From assembly GCA_947462875.1 (NCBI GenBank), contig CANHQJ010000014.1, positions 1 through 64,000 on the forward strand: a stretch of 64,000 nt of DNA, in the 5' to 3' direction. The position numbers and the translations under genes were made by a program. Below the pieces are notes generated by a model. That model had not been told where the DNA came from and did not search any database. It saw only the letters and a program-made list of their open reading frames with translations. The DNA is from Verrucomicrobiia bacterium. GTDB taxonomy: Bacteria > Verrucomicrobiota > Verrucomicrobiia > Verrucomicrobiales > Akkermansiaceae. The stretch's first letter is position 1. The number at the start of each line of letters is the position of its first letter. Shown in pieces: positions 9,243-17,075 of the stretch.

Positions 9243-10718
9243 ATGCCGAAAAAAGTATTCCTCTCCATCGACCTCGGTGCCGGATCCGGTCGCATCATCG
9301 CGGCGAAAACCGATTTGCAGCACCTGTATCTCGAAGAAGTCCACCGCTTTGGCAATCCCGGCACCGACCTCCCGGGCGGATCCTACTGGAACATCATCGG
9401 CCTCTATCGCGATATCCTCGAGGGCCTGCGCAAGGCGGTGGCCACCTACGGCGATCGCATTTGCTCGATCGGCATCGATACCTGGGGCTGCGATTTCGGC
9501 CTGCTCGATGGCAACGGTCGTTTGCTCGGCATGCCGCACCAGTACCGCGATTCCCGCTTCGAGGGCATGGCGGAGAAAATGCACGAGCGCATCGAGGAAC
9601 ACCGCATTTTCGAACACACGGGAGTGCGCACGAATTTCTACAACAGCTCCCTGCACCTGCTCGCCGAGCAACTGCGCCAGTCCCCTTCCCTGCTCCAGGC
9701 CGAACGCCTGCTGTTCGTGCCGGACCTGTTAGCCTATTGGCTCACCGGCGTGATGGCGAACGAGCGCACCGTCGCCTCGACCTCGCAATTGTTCGATCCG
9801 CATACCAACGACTGGGCCTGGCCGGTGATCGATGCGTTGGAGCTGCCGCGCAAGATTTTTGGCAACGTCGTCGCCCCCGGCACCATCCTCGGCCCCATCC
9901 GCGCGGAAGTGGCGGACTACATCGGCAAGAGTGACATCCCCGTGATCGCCTCCGCCAGCCACGATACCGCCTCCGCCGTGGCCGGCATCCCGATGACGCA
10001 GGAAGACAACCTCTGGCTGTCCTCCGGCACCTGGTCCATCATGGGACTGGAAACGGCGCAAGCCATCACCAGCGAAGCCGCCTTCCAGGCAGGCTTCTGC
10101 AACGAACTCGGCCACAGCGGCACCGTGCGTTTCCTCAAGAACATCTCCGGCCTGTGGCTCATCCAGGAATGCAAACGCCAGTGGGCGCTCGATGGCGACG
10201 ACCTCGACTACGCCGCGCTCGCCGAACTCGCAATCGAGGCACCCGCCTTCACCGCCTTCATCGATCCCGATCATCCGAGCTTCTCCACCCCGGGCGACAT
10301 GCCGGAAAAAATCCAGGAATACTGCCGCGCCACCGGCCAGGACGTGCCGCAGGTGAAAGGAAAAATTTTGCGCATCGCCACGGACTCGATCGCACTGAAG
10401 TATCGTGTGACGTACGATAAAATCCGCGCGCTCACCGGATCTTCGTTCGCACGTCTCCACGTCGGCGGAGGCGGCATCCAGAATGCCCACCTCACCCAGG
10501 CCACCGCAAACGCGTTGGGCATCGAGGTCATCGCAGGTCCGGTGGAAGCCACTTCCTGCGGCAACATCGCCGTGCAAATGATCGCCACCGGGCATCTGCC
10601 GTCGATGGTCGAGGCACGGCAGTTGATCAAGGCGTCGTTCGAATTCAAAACCTTCGTGCCTGCCGATACCGCGGAATGGACGGACGCGTATCAGCGCTTC
10701 TGCCAAATCATCGGCTAG
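9243..10718 (+). CDS. rhaB: Rhamnulokinase-type FGGY carbohydrate kinase
   Basis: ATP-dependent sugar kinase; rhamnulokinase phosphorylates L-rhamnulose at O1. The 491-aa product begins with the phosphate-1 loop IDLGAGSGR, followed by HRFGNPG, SIGIDTWGCDFGLLD and YRDSRFEGM, which are RhaB-like, and later LSSGTWSIMGLE and HVGGGGIQNAHLTQ, the FGGY C-terminal half. No isomerase (rhaA) or aldolase is adjacent, so substrate assignment rests on motifs alone; fuculokinase is the main alternative. The gene stands alone, 73 bases after clpX. Confidence 0.85.
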   Translation: MPKKVFLSIDLGAGSGRIIAAKTDLQHLYLEEVHRFGNPGTDLPGGSYWNIIGLYRDILEGLRKAVATYGDRICSIGIDTWGCDFGLLDGNGRLLGMPHQYRDSRFEGMAEKMHERIEEHRIFEHTGVRTNFYNSSLHLLAEQLRQSPSLLQAERLLFVPDLLAYWLTGVMANERTVASTSQLFDPHTNDWAWPVIDALELPRKIFGNVVAPGTILGPIRAEVADYIGKSDIPVIASASHDTASAVAGIPMTQEDNLWLSSGTWSIMGLETAQAITSEAAFQAGFCNELGHSGTVRFLKNISGLWLIQECKRQWALDGDDLDYAALAELAIEAPAFTAFIDPDHPSFSTPGDMPEKIQEYCRATGQDVPQVKGKILRIATDSIALKYRVTYDKIRALTGSSFARLHVGGGGIQNAHLTQATANALGIEVIAGPVEATSCGNIAVQMIATGHLPSMVEARQLIKASFEFKTFVPADTAEWTDAYQRFCQIIG

Positions 10719-10811
10719 ATTCACCGAACCGCATCGCGACCGCGCGACACGTTTCCCGAAGAAAAAATGATCATTCTTGGCGGATTGTGACCAATATGGC
10801 GCGATCCTTGC

Positions 10812-10839
10812 TTGAGTTTTCCTTTGTCGCTGCTAGGCT
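10812..10839 (+). promoter_or_regulatory. Candidate promoter for the CysJ-like gene
   Basis: TTGAGT (10812-10817) and TAGGCT (10834-10839) are 16 bases apart and lie about 54 bases before the ATG. The -10-like element again has a CTAG core. Pattern-based only. Confidence 0.4.
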
Positions 10840-10892
10840 GCGCTGTCCGCGCGCGCTACCCTGGCAAGGCACGACATTTTTTCCCATCCGAC

Positions 10893-12626
10893 ATGGCCAC
10901 CATTCCTTTTGTTCCCGACGACGCCCCTTTCACACCCGAACAACGCGCGTGGCTCAATCGGTTTTTTGCCGCGAATTTTTCTCCGGCCGGTGGCATGAGT
11001 GTCAGCGCCGGTCCACCCATTCCCGTGACCGTCCTCTTTGCGTCCCAGACCGGCAATGCCGAAAGCCTCGGGAAAAAATTGGTCAAGGACCTGAAAAAAG
11101 GCAACTTCCTCCCCACTCTCGCCGATGTCGCGACATACGACACCGCCAAGCTCGCCACGGAAAAGAACCTGCTCATCATCGCCAGCACCTACGGCGATGG
11201 CGAACCGCCCGATTCCGCAACCTCCTTTCACCAATGGCTGCATTCCGATGCCGCACCATCGCTCGCGGGCGTGAAATTTTCCGTGCTGGCCCTGGGTGAC
11301 CGCACCTATCCGGATTTCTGCCAATGCGGCATCGAGTTCGATCGCCGCCTCGAAGCCCTCGGCGCCGAGCGCCTGCATGCGCGCGTCGATTGCGATGTGG
11401 AATTTGATGCCGAATACAAATCCTGGTCGCAGGCCATCATCGCCCTGCTCGCCCCCGGTGGTGCCGTGGCCGCCGCCCCCGCCGCCCTTGATCAGGAAGA
11501 GGACGGCTACTCGAAAAACCGCCCCTTCCCCGCGCGACTGCTCCAGCAGTACAACCTCAACGCCGCCGGTGCGGAAAAACAAACGCATCACATCGAAATC
11601 TCGCTCGATGGCTCGGGGCTGGACTACCAGGTCGGCGATGCCCTCGGCGTGTTTCCGCGCAATGAGGAACAACTCGTCGATGAGCTGCTCAGCCATCTGC
11701 CCTTCAACACCAAAACCGATGTCAACAGCCCGGACGGCGAGGAAATCCCCCTGCGCGAGGCCCTGATCCGGCACTATGACATCCGCACGCTCAGCAACAA
11801 CCTGATCGAAAAATGGCAGGCGAACAGCGGCTCGCCGTTTCTCCGCTCGCTGGTGCAGGCGAATGACAAACAGGCCTATCAGGATTTCATCTGGGGCCGC
11901 GAGTTGATCGATCTGGTCATCGACTACCCCGCCGATTTTTCTGATGCGGAGGAATTCCTCTCCGTGCTGCGCAAGCTGCAACCACGGCTCTACTCAATTT
12001 CCTCCAGCCCCAAGGCCCACCCCGGCGAAGTGCATCTGACCGTCGGCGTCGTCAAGTACCGCAGCTACGGCCGCGAGCGCGCGGGAGTGTGCTCGTCCTT
12101 TCTCGCCCGCTTGCAGGAAGGCGAAACGTCGGGCGTGTACATCCATCACAACAACGCCTTCCGCCTGCCCGCGGATCCTGCCACGCCCTTGATCATGGTC
12201 GGCCCCGGCACCGGCATCGCCCCCTTCCGCGCGTTTCTGGAAGAGCGCCAGGCCACCGCCGCTCCCGGAAAAAACTGGCTGTTGTTCGGCAATCCCTACC
12301 AAGCCACGGACTTCCTCTATCAGGAACAACTCGAAGGTTTCGTGCGCGATGGCGTCTTGCAGCGTCTCGATACCGCCTTCTCCCGCGATCAGGCGAAAAA
12401 AATCTACGTCCAGGACCGCATGCGCGAATACGGCGCGGAGCTCTGGAAATGGCTGGAAGAAGGCGCGGCCTTCTATGTTTGCGGCGATGCCTCGCGCATG
12501 GCGAAGGACGTCGATGTCGCCCTGCATGAGCTCATCCAAACCCACGGCAAAAAATCCGAAGAAGAAGCCGCCGCCTACGTCGCCCAGCTCAAAAAAGACA
12601 AACGCTACCAGCGCGACGTTTATTGA
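10893..12626 (+). CDS. cysJ: Sulfite reductase flavoprotein alpha-subunit-like diflavin reductase
   Basis: Moves electrons from NADPH through FAD and FMN to a partner, in the classic case the sulfite reductase haemoprotein CysI. About 577 aa. N-terminal flavodoxin domain with FASQTGNAE and STYGDGEPPDSA (FMN loops), then the ferredoxin-reductase FAD domain with LYSISSSP, and the NADPH domain with GPGTGIAPFRAFLEER and a C-terminal aromatic residue (DVY). The ATG at 10893 is preferred because the flanking frame upstream reads through the promoter-like DNA. No cysI or other sulfur-assimilation gene is next to it, so the redox partner is unknown. Confidence 0.85.
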   Translation: MATIPFVPDDAPFTPEQRAWLNRFFAANFSPAGGMSVSAGPPIPVTVLFASQTGNAESLGKKLVKDLKKGNFLPTLADVATYDTAKLATEKNLLIIASTYGDGEPPDSATSFHQWLHSDAAPSLAGVKFSVLALGDRTYPDFCQCGIEFDRRLEALGAERLHARVDCDVEFDAEYKSWSQAIIALLAPGGAVAAAPAALDQEEDGYSKNRPFPARLLQQYNLNAAGAEKQTHHIEISLDGSGLDYQVGDALGVFPRNEEQLVDELLSHLPFNTKTDVNSPDGEEIPLREALIRHYDIRTLSNNLIEKWQANSGSPFLRSLVQANDKQAYQDFIWGRELIDLVIDYPADFSDAEEFLSVLRKLQPRLYSISSSPKAHPGEVHLTVGVVKYRSYGRERAGVCSSFLARLQEGETSGVYIHHNNAFRLPADPATPLIMVGPGTGIAPFRAFLEERQATAAPGKNWLLFGNPYQATDFLYQEQLEGFVRDGVLQRLDTAFSRDQAKKIYVQDRMREYGAELWKWLEEGAAFYVCGDASRMAKDVDVALHELIQTHGKKSEEEAAAYVAQLKKDKRYQRDVY

Positions 12627-12629
12627 ATT

Positions 12630-13211
12630 TCACTCGCCTGGCATCAGTCCGACCGGGATCGCATGCGGATCAAATCGGCTCGGTCTGTTGCGCGCGATCC
12701 AGCGGAACGCGCGCGGGAGCAGAAAGACGATGATCAGCAGCTTCACCACGACCAGCCAGCCGATGGCGGTATACATCAAAAACATCACCACGATCAGCGC
12801 GACCAAGGCCACCGTGAGGAACAAGGTGTTGCACAGCCAGGAAATCCAGGAAGTGCCAGCGATGAAGGCGCAGTGCGGGTTCTGGGCGGCGACGCGGCTG
12901 AGAAGATTTTCCACGAACTCGCGGTAGTCCTTGCTGCGATCCTCGAACTGCGCGAAGCCGGCGAAGTGATGGCTTTTCCATTCCCAGGTCTTGCCGCCGC
13001 GGGTGCGGATGCGGCACCAGTAAAGATTCGGCTCGAAGCGCGTGGGCGTGTTTTTCAGCCGCACCTCCGTGATGTCGCCTAACGGAACGGAATCCTGAAA
13101 ACCCTCCGCCTGCCATGAAAGCGTCTCCGTGCCCAGCAACCAGCGCCGCTCTTTTTCGAGCGCGGATAGGCGGCACGTGTAGGAGATTTCCAGCGGCGGC
13201 GGGGGCTGCAT
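12630..13211 (-). CDS. Hypothetical membrane protein with two C-terminal transmembrane helices
   Basis: Not assigned to a known family. Using the ATG at 13211 the product is 193 aa. The first 110 residues look like a soluble beta-rich domain (ALEKERRWLLGTETLSW, VPLGDITEVRLKNTP), resembling PH-like domains of small membrane proteins. Two hydrophobic helices follow (about residues 125-165) and the end is basic and cytoplasmic-like. It is convergent with the CysJ-like gene, whose stop is four bases away, and divergent from the lipoprotein at 13344. Confidence 0.75.
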   Translation of the reverse strand: MQPPPPLEISYTCRLSALEKERRWLLGTETLSWQAEGFQDSVPLGDITEVRLKNTPTRFEPNLYWCRIRTRGGKTWEWKSHHFAGFAQFEDRSKDYREFVENLLSRVAAQNPHCAFIAGTSWISWLCNTLFLTVALVALIVVMFLMYTAIGWLVVVKLLIIVFLLPRAFRWIARNRPSRFDPHAIPVGLMPGE

Positions 13212-13290
13212 GAAACACAGATTAGCCAAGCACCCGGGCGCGATCAAGACCCATCTGCGCGCGGTGCACCGTGACAGACAGTCTTTTTCA

Positions 13291-13318
13291 TTGGCAGATT
13301 GCGGGTGTTTGCTAGAAG
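13291..13318 (+). promoter_or_regulatory. Candidate promoter for the lipoprotein gene at 13344
   Basis: TTGGCA (13291-13296) and TAGAAG (13313-13318), with a 16-base spacer, lie in the divergent region between two genes. The predicted start is roughly 20 bases before the ATG. Confidence 0.35.
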
Positions 13319-13343
13319 AAAAGCGCAACCACGCACTATCACT

Positions 13344-13763
13344 ATGAAATTCCTGTTCCCTATCGCCCTTGCCAGCCTTGCCCTGATCGCCTGCACTCCA
13401 CCAGCGGGCGATGCCACCGCCAGCAATCAAGTGAACCAACTCGATGACTTCGCCTACGGCACCGTCCAGAACTACGGTGGCTCGGTCGGCTCACGGTTCG
13501 CGATGTTCCAGCTCACATGGCAGCCCGATGGCAATGTGGTCGGCTCCTACTATCACCCCGACGCCAGCGGTAGCATCACCTATCAGCTCAAGGGCAAAAA
13601 CACCGCCAACGGCCAACTGGTGCTGACCGAATACACGCAAGGCCGCCAGACGGCGATCCTCACACTGAACAAGTCCATCCGGCAGGGTCTGATCACCTGG
13701 TCGGGCAACATGCACAATACCGATGGCCGCGTGATTCCTGTGAGCTTCACACGTCGCGGCTGA
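13344..13763 (+). CDS. Small lipoprotein of unknown function
   Basis: 139 aa. A hydrophobic signal segment ends in a lipobox (LIAC at about residues 13-16), so it is probably lipid-anchored in the envelope. The mature part is a beta-rich domain: DGNVVGSYYHPDASGS, then alternating strands ending VIPVSFTRRG. It may bind or sense something, but no family is recognised. The ATG at 13344 is chosen because it places the signal peptide at the very N-terminus. Confidence 0.8.
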   Translation: MKFLFPIALASLALIACTPPAGDATASNQVNQLDDFAYGTVQNYGGSVGSRFAMFQLTWQPDGNVVGSYYHPDASGSITYQLKGKNTANGQLVLTEYTQGRQTAILTLNKSIRQGLITWSGNMHNTDGRVIPVSFTRRG

Positions 13764-13772
13764 TCGCTTCCC

Positions 13773-13796
13773 ACGCGCCTCTTCGCGGAGGCGCGT
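13773..13796 (+). terminator. Stem-loop after the lipoprotein gene
   Basis: ACGCGCCTC (13773-13781) pairs perfectly with GAGGCGCGT (13788-13796) around a six-base loop. It lacks a strong T-run, so termination is plausible but unproven. Confidence 0.45.
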
Positions 13797-13823
13797 TGAT
13801 TCCCTAACAAAAACCCCACTCTC

Positions 13824-15524
13824 ATGAAAACGCTCTTGTTCTGGCTTTGCGCCGCACCGCTGCTTGCCGTGGAAATCCCTGCGGGCGGCACGCGCATCGA
13901 TGCCTCGCCACTCTCCGCCCATGTCTTCGATGGCTTTGGCAAAAAACAAGCCACCGCGGAAAAAGGCCAACAACTGCAAATCACGCGCGCCGAGCCCTCG
14001 CGCCCCTTCGTCGCCCAGTGCTCGGTCACGGCAACAGCCCGCCAGGCACTCGCCAAAAACAGCCCGCTGCTCGCGATCGTGCGCTGCCGCAGCACGGATG
14101 CCAGGCGCGCCGCGTTTCTCGCCAAATGGCAACTGGGGGCCGCCCCCTACTCCGCCTACACCGGCACGATGGAGGTGCCCGTTTCACGCGAGTGGCAGGA
14201 CTACCCCGTGCTGCTGATCACGCAGGAAGCGATCGATACGGATCGTTTGCAATTCACCATGCTCTGCGGCCAAAAGGAACAGTCCTGGGAAATCGGCAGC
14301 GTGCAGCTCTGGTCCTACCCGCCCGGCACCGATGTCAGCGCCTTCCCGCGCATCCGCCGCAGCTATGAAGGCCGCGAGGCGGATGCTCCGTGGCGCAAGG
14401 AAGCCCTGGAGCGCATTGAAAAAATCCGCAAGGCCGACCTAACGACGACCCTGCGCGATGCCGGCGGAAAACCTCTGATCCGTCAGGAGGTCACGCTGGA
14501 GCTGCGACGCCATGCCTTCGGCTTCGGCTCCGCCATTCCCGTGCAGCGATTGCTGGAAAACTCCGCCGATGGCGAGCAATTCCGCAAGATCGTGGAGAAT
14601 CATTTCAGCATGGTGGTGTTTGAAAACGACCTCAAGGACTACGGCTGGAACCAGAATCTGAACGATGCCAAAAAACGCCAGCGCAATGAGCAACTCGATC
14701 GCGGACTCGGCTGGCTGCACGAGCGCCACATCGCCGTGCGCGGGCACTACCTGATGCAAACCGCACGACCGCACAACTTGCAGGGCAAGGATGCCGCTAC
14801 CATCAAAAGCCATTTTCTCGATAGCGCCCGCGAGCGACTCGCCTTCGTCGGCGACCGCGTGTGCGAGTGGGATGTCATCAATCACCCCGTCGCCTGGGCC
14901 GGAGCGGATCTGCTGACCCGCCATGCCGGGCTCGAACGCATCGACCGCGAGGTGTTCGATCTCGCACGCCGCGAGACCACCCTGCCGCTCTTCATCAATG
15001 AAGACCAGATCTTCCGCCCCGGTGCCCAGTCCGATGGCACGTTTTCCTATCTTGAGTCGTTAAAAAAAGAGGGCTATCCCGTGGCCGGATTGGGCAACCA
15101 GGCGCACTTCGATGAAAGCTACCTGCCCTCCCCGCAGGAAATGCTGGCTACCACCGATCGCTTCGCCACCGTGGCACACAAACAGATCATCACCGAGTAT
15201 GATATCGTCACCACGGCCGACGAACAACTGGCGGCCGACTTCACGCGCGACATCATGATCGCCACCTTCAGCCACCCTGCCTATCATGGCTTCCTGCTCT
15301 GGGGCTTCTGGGAGGGTTCCCACTGGAAGCCGCAAGCCGCTTCGTGGAACCGCGACTGGACCATCCGCCCGCGCGGCGAGACATTTGTCGATCTGGTAGG
15401 CCGCCAGTGGCACACCAAGGTCACCCTCAGCACCGATGAAAACGGCAAGGTCTCCTGGCGCGGTTTCCCCGGTTGGTATGAAGTGAAAGGCGCCGGCATC
15501 CAGCAATGGCTCGATGCGAAATGA
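13824..15524 (+). CDS. Secreted GH10 family (xylanase-like) protein with altered acid/base residue
   Basis: 566 aa with an N-terminal signal peptide (MKTLLFWLCAAPLLA). Residues about 20-190 form a beta-rich region resembling carbohydrate-binding modules. From about 215 onward it is a GH10 barrel, with HYLMQTARPHNL, CEWDVIN, GLGNQAHF, ITEYD with the expected nucleophile Glu458, and GFLLWGFWEGSHW near the C-terminus. GH10 xylanases carry the acid/base Glu in a WDVxNE motif, but here the codon is CAC, giving His354 (WDVINHP). It may be an inactive binding protein, a retaining enzyme with another proton donor, or a divergent subfamily. It stands alone, preceded by the lipoprotein. Confidence 0.82.
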   Translation: MKTLLFWLCAAPLLAVEIPAGGTRIDASPLSAHVFDGFGKKQATAEKGQQLQITRAEPSRPFVAQCSVTATARQALAKNSPLLAIVRCRSTDARRAAFLAKWQLGAAPYSAYTGTMEVPVSREWQDYPVLLITQEAIDTDRLQFTMLCGQKEQSWEIGSVQLWSYPPGTDVSAFPRIRRSYEGREADAPWRKEALERIEKIRKADLTTTLRDAGGKPLIRQEVTLELRRHAFGFGSAIPVQRLLENSADGEQFRKIVENHFSMVVFENDLKDYGWNQNLNDAKKRQRNEQLDRGLGWLHERHIAVRGHYLMQTARPHNLQGKDAATIKSHFLDSARERLAFVGDRVCEWDVINHPVAWAGADLLTRHAGLERIDREVFDLARRETTLPLFINEDQIFRPGAQSDGTFSYLESLKKEGYPVAGLGNQAHFDESYLPSPQEMLATTDRFATVAHKQIITEYDIVTTADEQLAADFTRDIMIATFSHPAYHGFLLWGFWEGSHWKPQAASWNRDWTIRPRGETFVDLVGRQWHTKVTLSTDENGKVSWRGFPGWYEVKGAGIQQWLDAK

Positions 15525-15543
15525 ACCGGACATCTCCCCTCAC

Positions 15544-15642
15544 CCGTCCCTGCGGGTCACATCTCTCTCCACCGTCCCAATCGGTCGCATCCCTTTCCAC
15601 CGTCCCAGCGGATCACATCCCTTTCAACCGTCCCTGCGGGAC
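15544..15642. repeat. Four-unit tandem repeat with a 28-base period
   Basis: CCGTCCC starts at 15544, 15572, 15600 and 15628, exactly 28 bases apart. Each unit continues with a variable GCGG-type block and CACATC or similar ending in a pyrimidine run. Units 1 and 4 contain the palindromic GTCCCTGCGGGAC-type core. The array begins about 20 bases after the GH10 stop codon. Confidence 0.7.
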
Positions 15643-15654
15643 AAAAGAAGATAG

Positions 15655-15726
15655 CCGGTGGTACCACCACCGGAACCCCAAACCTCCACCCCTTTTCGCG
15701 CGCCGGAGGTGCGCAAGAAGCACCTC
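15655..15726. repeat. Pair of hairpins following the tandem array
   Basis: CCGGTGGT (15655-15662) pairs with ACCACCGG (15666-15673) around three bases, and GAGGTGC (15706-15712) pairs with GCACCTC (15720-15726). Together with the 28-base array these fill most of 15525-15730. The rest up to 15860 is AT-rich and shows nothing. Confidence 0.55.
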
Positions 15727-15860
15727 ATCTGAATCGTCTGCCTTCAATTCAATTTGTCTGTCCCTATATTTCGAGTGCGGGCGCACAACGAGGTGATAGA
15801 ACAATCTGTAACCACTATCAAACAAACAAAGGCGACCTAGCTGTTGCCACGACTGGATTG

Positions 15861-16256
15861 TTAGCGTTTGGTCGATTGTTCGTAAAACTTGCGTAACTTG
15901 CTATCGTGTATAAATATCTCATCTAGGAAGGCAAAAACTAGCTTCGCAAGCGGCGTTCCAATCACCTCATTTCTATCGAGCACCCTCAAGTGGGACAAAT
16001 TCCACTCGTAGCCATCTTCTCCGACAACCATAAACGACTCCTCCTCGAAAGAATACAAGATGCTTACGCATGTCCCTGTCTCGGAAATCAAAATGAGAAA
16101 TGCTATTCCATGATTAGGAGCTTGCACGGTCCAACGGGCTAAATACAGGGTTTCGTAATCATTATTGATGTATACCGTTCCAGTAACCTGCTTTGTATTG
16201 GAAATACAGCATGGACACTTACCAAGCACTTTGCATTCATTGTTTCTTACTGGCAT
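15861..16256 (-). CDS. Orphan hypothetical protein in AT-rich DNA
   Basis: 131 aa, no family recognised. The N-terminal part has a CPCC cluster (residues 14-17) after KVLGK; the middle alternates hydrophobic strands (IAFLILISETGTCVSILYSF) and the end is basic. Base composition is visibly lower in G+C than the neighbours and codon use is relaxed, suggesting recent acquisition or a gene under weak selection. It is isolated between two repeat clusters. It could be an immunity- or effector-like cargo gene, but nothing in the sequence shows this. Confidence 0.55.
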   Translation of the reverse strand: MPVRNNECKVLGKCPCCISNTKQVTGTVYINNDYETLYLARWTVQAPNHGIAFLILISETGTCVSILYSFEEESFMVVGEDGYEWNLSHLRVLDRNEVIGTPLAKLVFAFLDEIFIHDSKLRKFYEQSTKR

Positions 16257-16440
16257 AGTATTGTGCTAACAGTTAAATTGATTCAGTGCAAAACGATATC
16301 GATTGGAAAAATTGTAGCAAGTTGATAATCCATCTTGCCTCAAACCATTCATTCTCAATCGTCTCCGCAGTTATTTCCGTTGCTCTGATTTTTGGGGACA
16401 TGGAATGTTTTCCTGATTCTAACAGTTATTGCAGACATGG

Positions 16441-16684
16441 TGGGTTGCTGTTCCGGAACAGCAACCCATCAGCGGGATTGAGGCCGTGTGGTTTCTGTGC
16501 CTTTGACTGGTGTTTCAAAGACACTGTGCCGTTGCATGAAAATGATCCCATGGAAGCGCCGATCCTTCTCGACGTGAGGATCGGGGGGAAAGGAGTCGCG
16601 CCCTTTCAGGGCTTGCCGGTTGAGGGGGGGTGCGTTTTCCCGGGGCGTTGCCACCGGGCTGACGAGTGATGGCACCGTTGGTGC
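16441..16684. repeat. Cluster of palindromes and hairpins (REP/BIME-like)
   Basis: A perfect 28-base palindrome, TGGGTTGCTGTTCC plus its complement, spans 16441-16468. Further hairpins are CCGATCCT with AGGATCGG (16559-16584), GCCCT with AGGGC (16600-16612), CCCGG with CCGGG (16639-16658) and GCACC with GGTGC (16672-16684). Five structured elements in under 250 bases with no coding content suggest an extragenic palindromic mosaic. The remainder of 16257-16836 shows no gene. Confidence 0.65.
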
Positions 16685-16836
16685 GGAAGCCAAGACCACC
16701 CATTCTCCCCATCTCCCCATCCATCCATTCCGTGGTTGATCATTTCCCATCACCGTCGGCGGGCAGCCAGAAGGCAGGAAATCGGGGCACTTCGCTTCCC
16801 CATTGACAGGCGGTGAGGATGGGTTACATCTTTGGC

Positions 16837-17016
16837 ATGTCACAACTACCGAAACTTTCCATCCTGATGCTCGCTTCCGTGGTGCTTTCCCTGTCCTCCT
16901 GTGTGCCTCTCGCCGTAGGAGCCGCTGCGGGTTATGTGGCCCGCGACAATGGCTACGAGGTGCAGCCTCCGCTGAAAAAGACCGAGCGCAATGACGAGGA
17001 GAACTCCGCCTACTGA
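16837..17016 (+). CDS. Very small lipoprotein
   Basis: 59 aa from the ATG at 16837. A signal segment ends with lipobox LSSC (about residues 19-22), followed by an Ala/Gly-rich helix (LAVGAAAGYVARDNGYEV) and a charged tail. Earlier in-frame starts exist at 16819 (ATG) and 16813 (GTG), the former directly after a GGTGAGG stretch, so the start is uncertain. It lies 59 bases before the HtrA-like protease and could be co-expressed with it. Function unknown. Confidence 0.6.
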   Translation: MSQLPKLSILMLASVVLSLSSCVPLAVGAAAGYVARDNGYEVQPPLKKTERNDEENSAY

Positions 17017-17075
17017 TTCTCCCCATTCTTCGCTTTCCGCCCACCGGCTCTCAGCACCCGCCTTTTTTTCACCAC

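Noticed and set aside
15544-15642. CRISPR array
   Set aside because: The 28-base period leaves no room for separate spacers, there are only four units and no cas genes.
16286-16669. Plus-strand open frame of 127 codons
   Set aside because: It runs through the palindrome and hairpin cluster; the product has no coherent composition.
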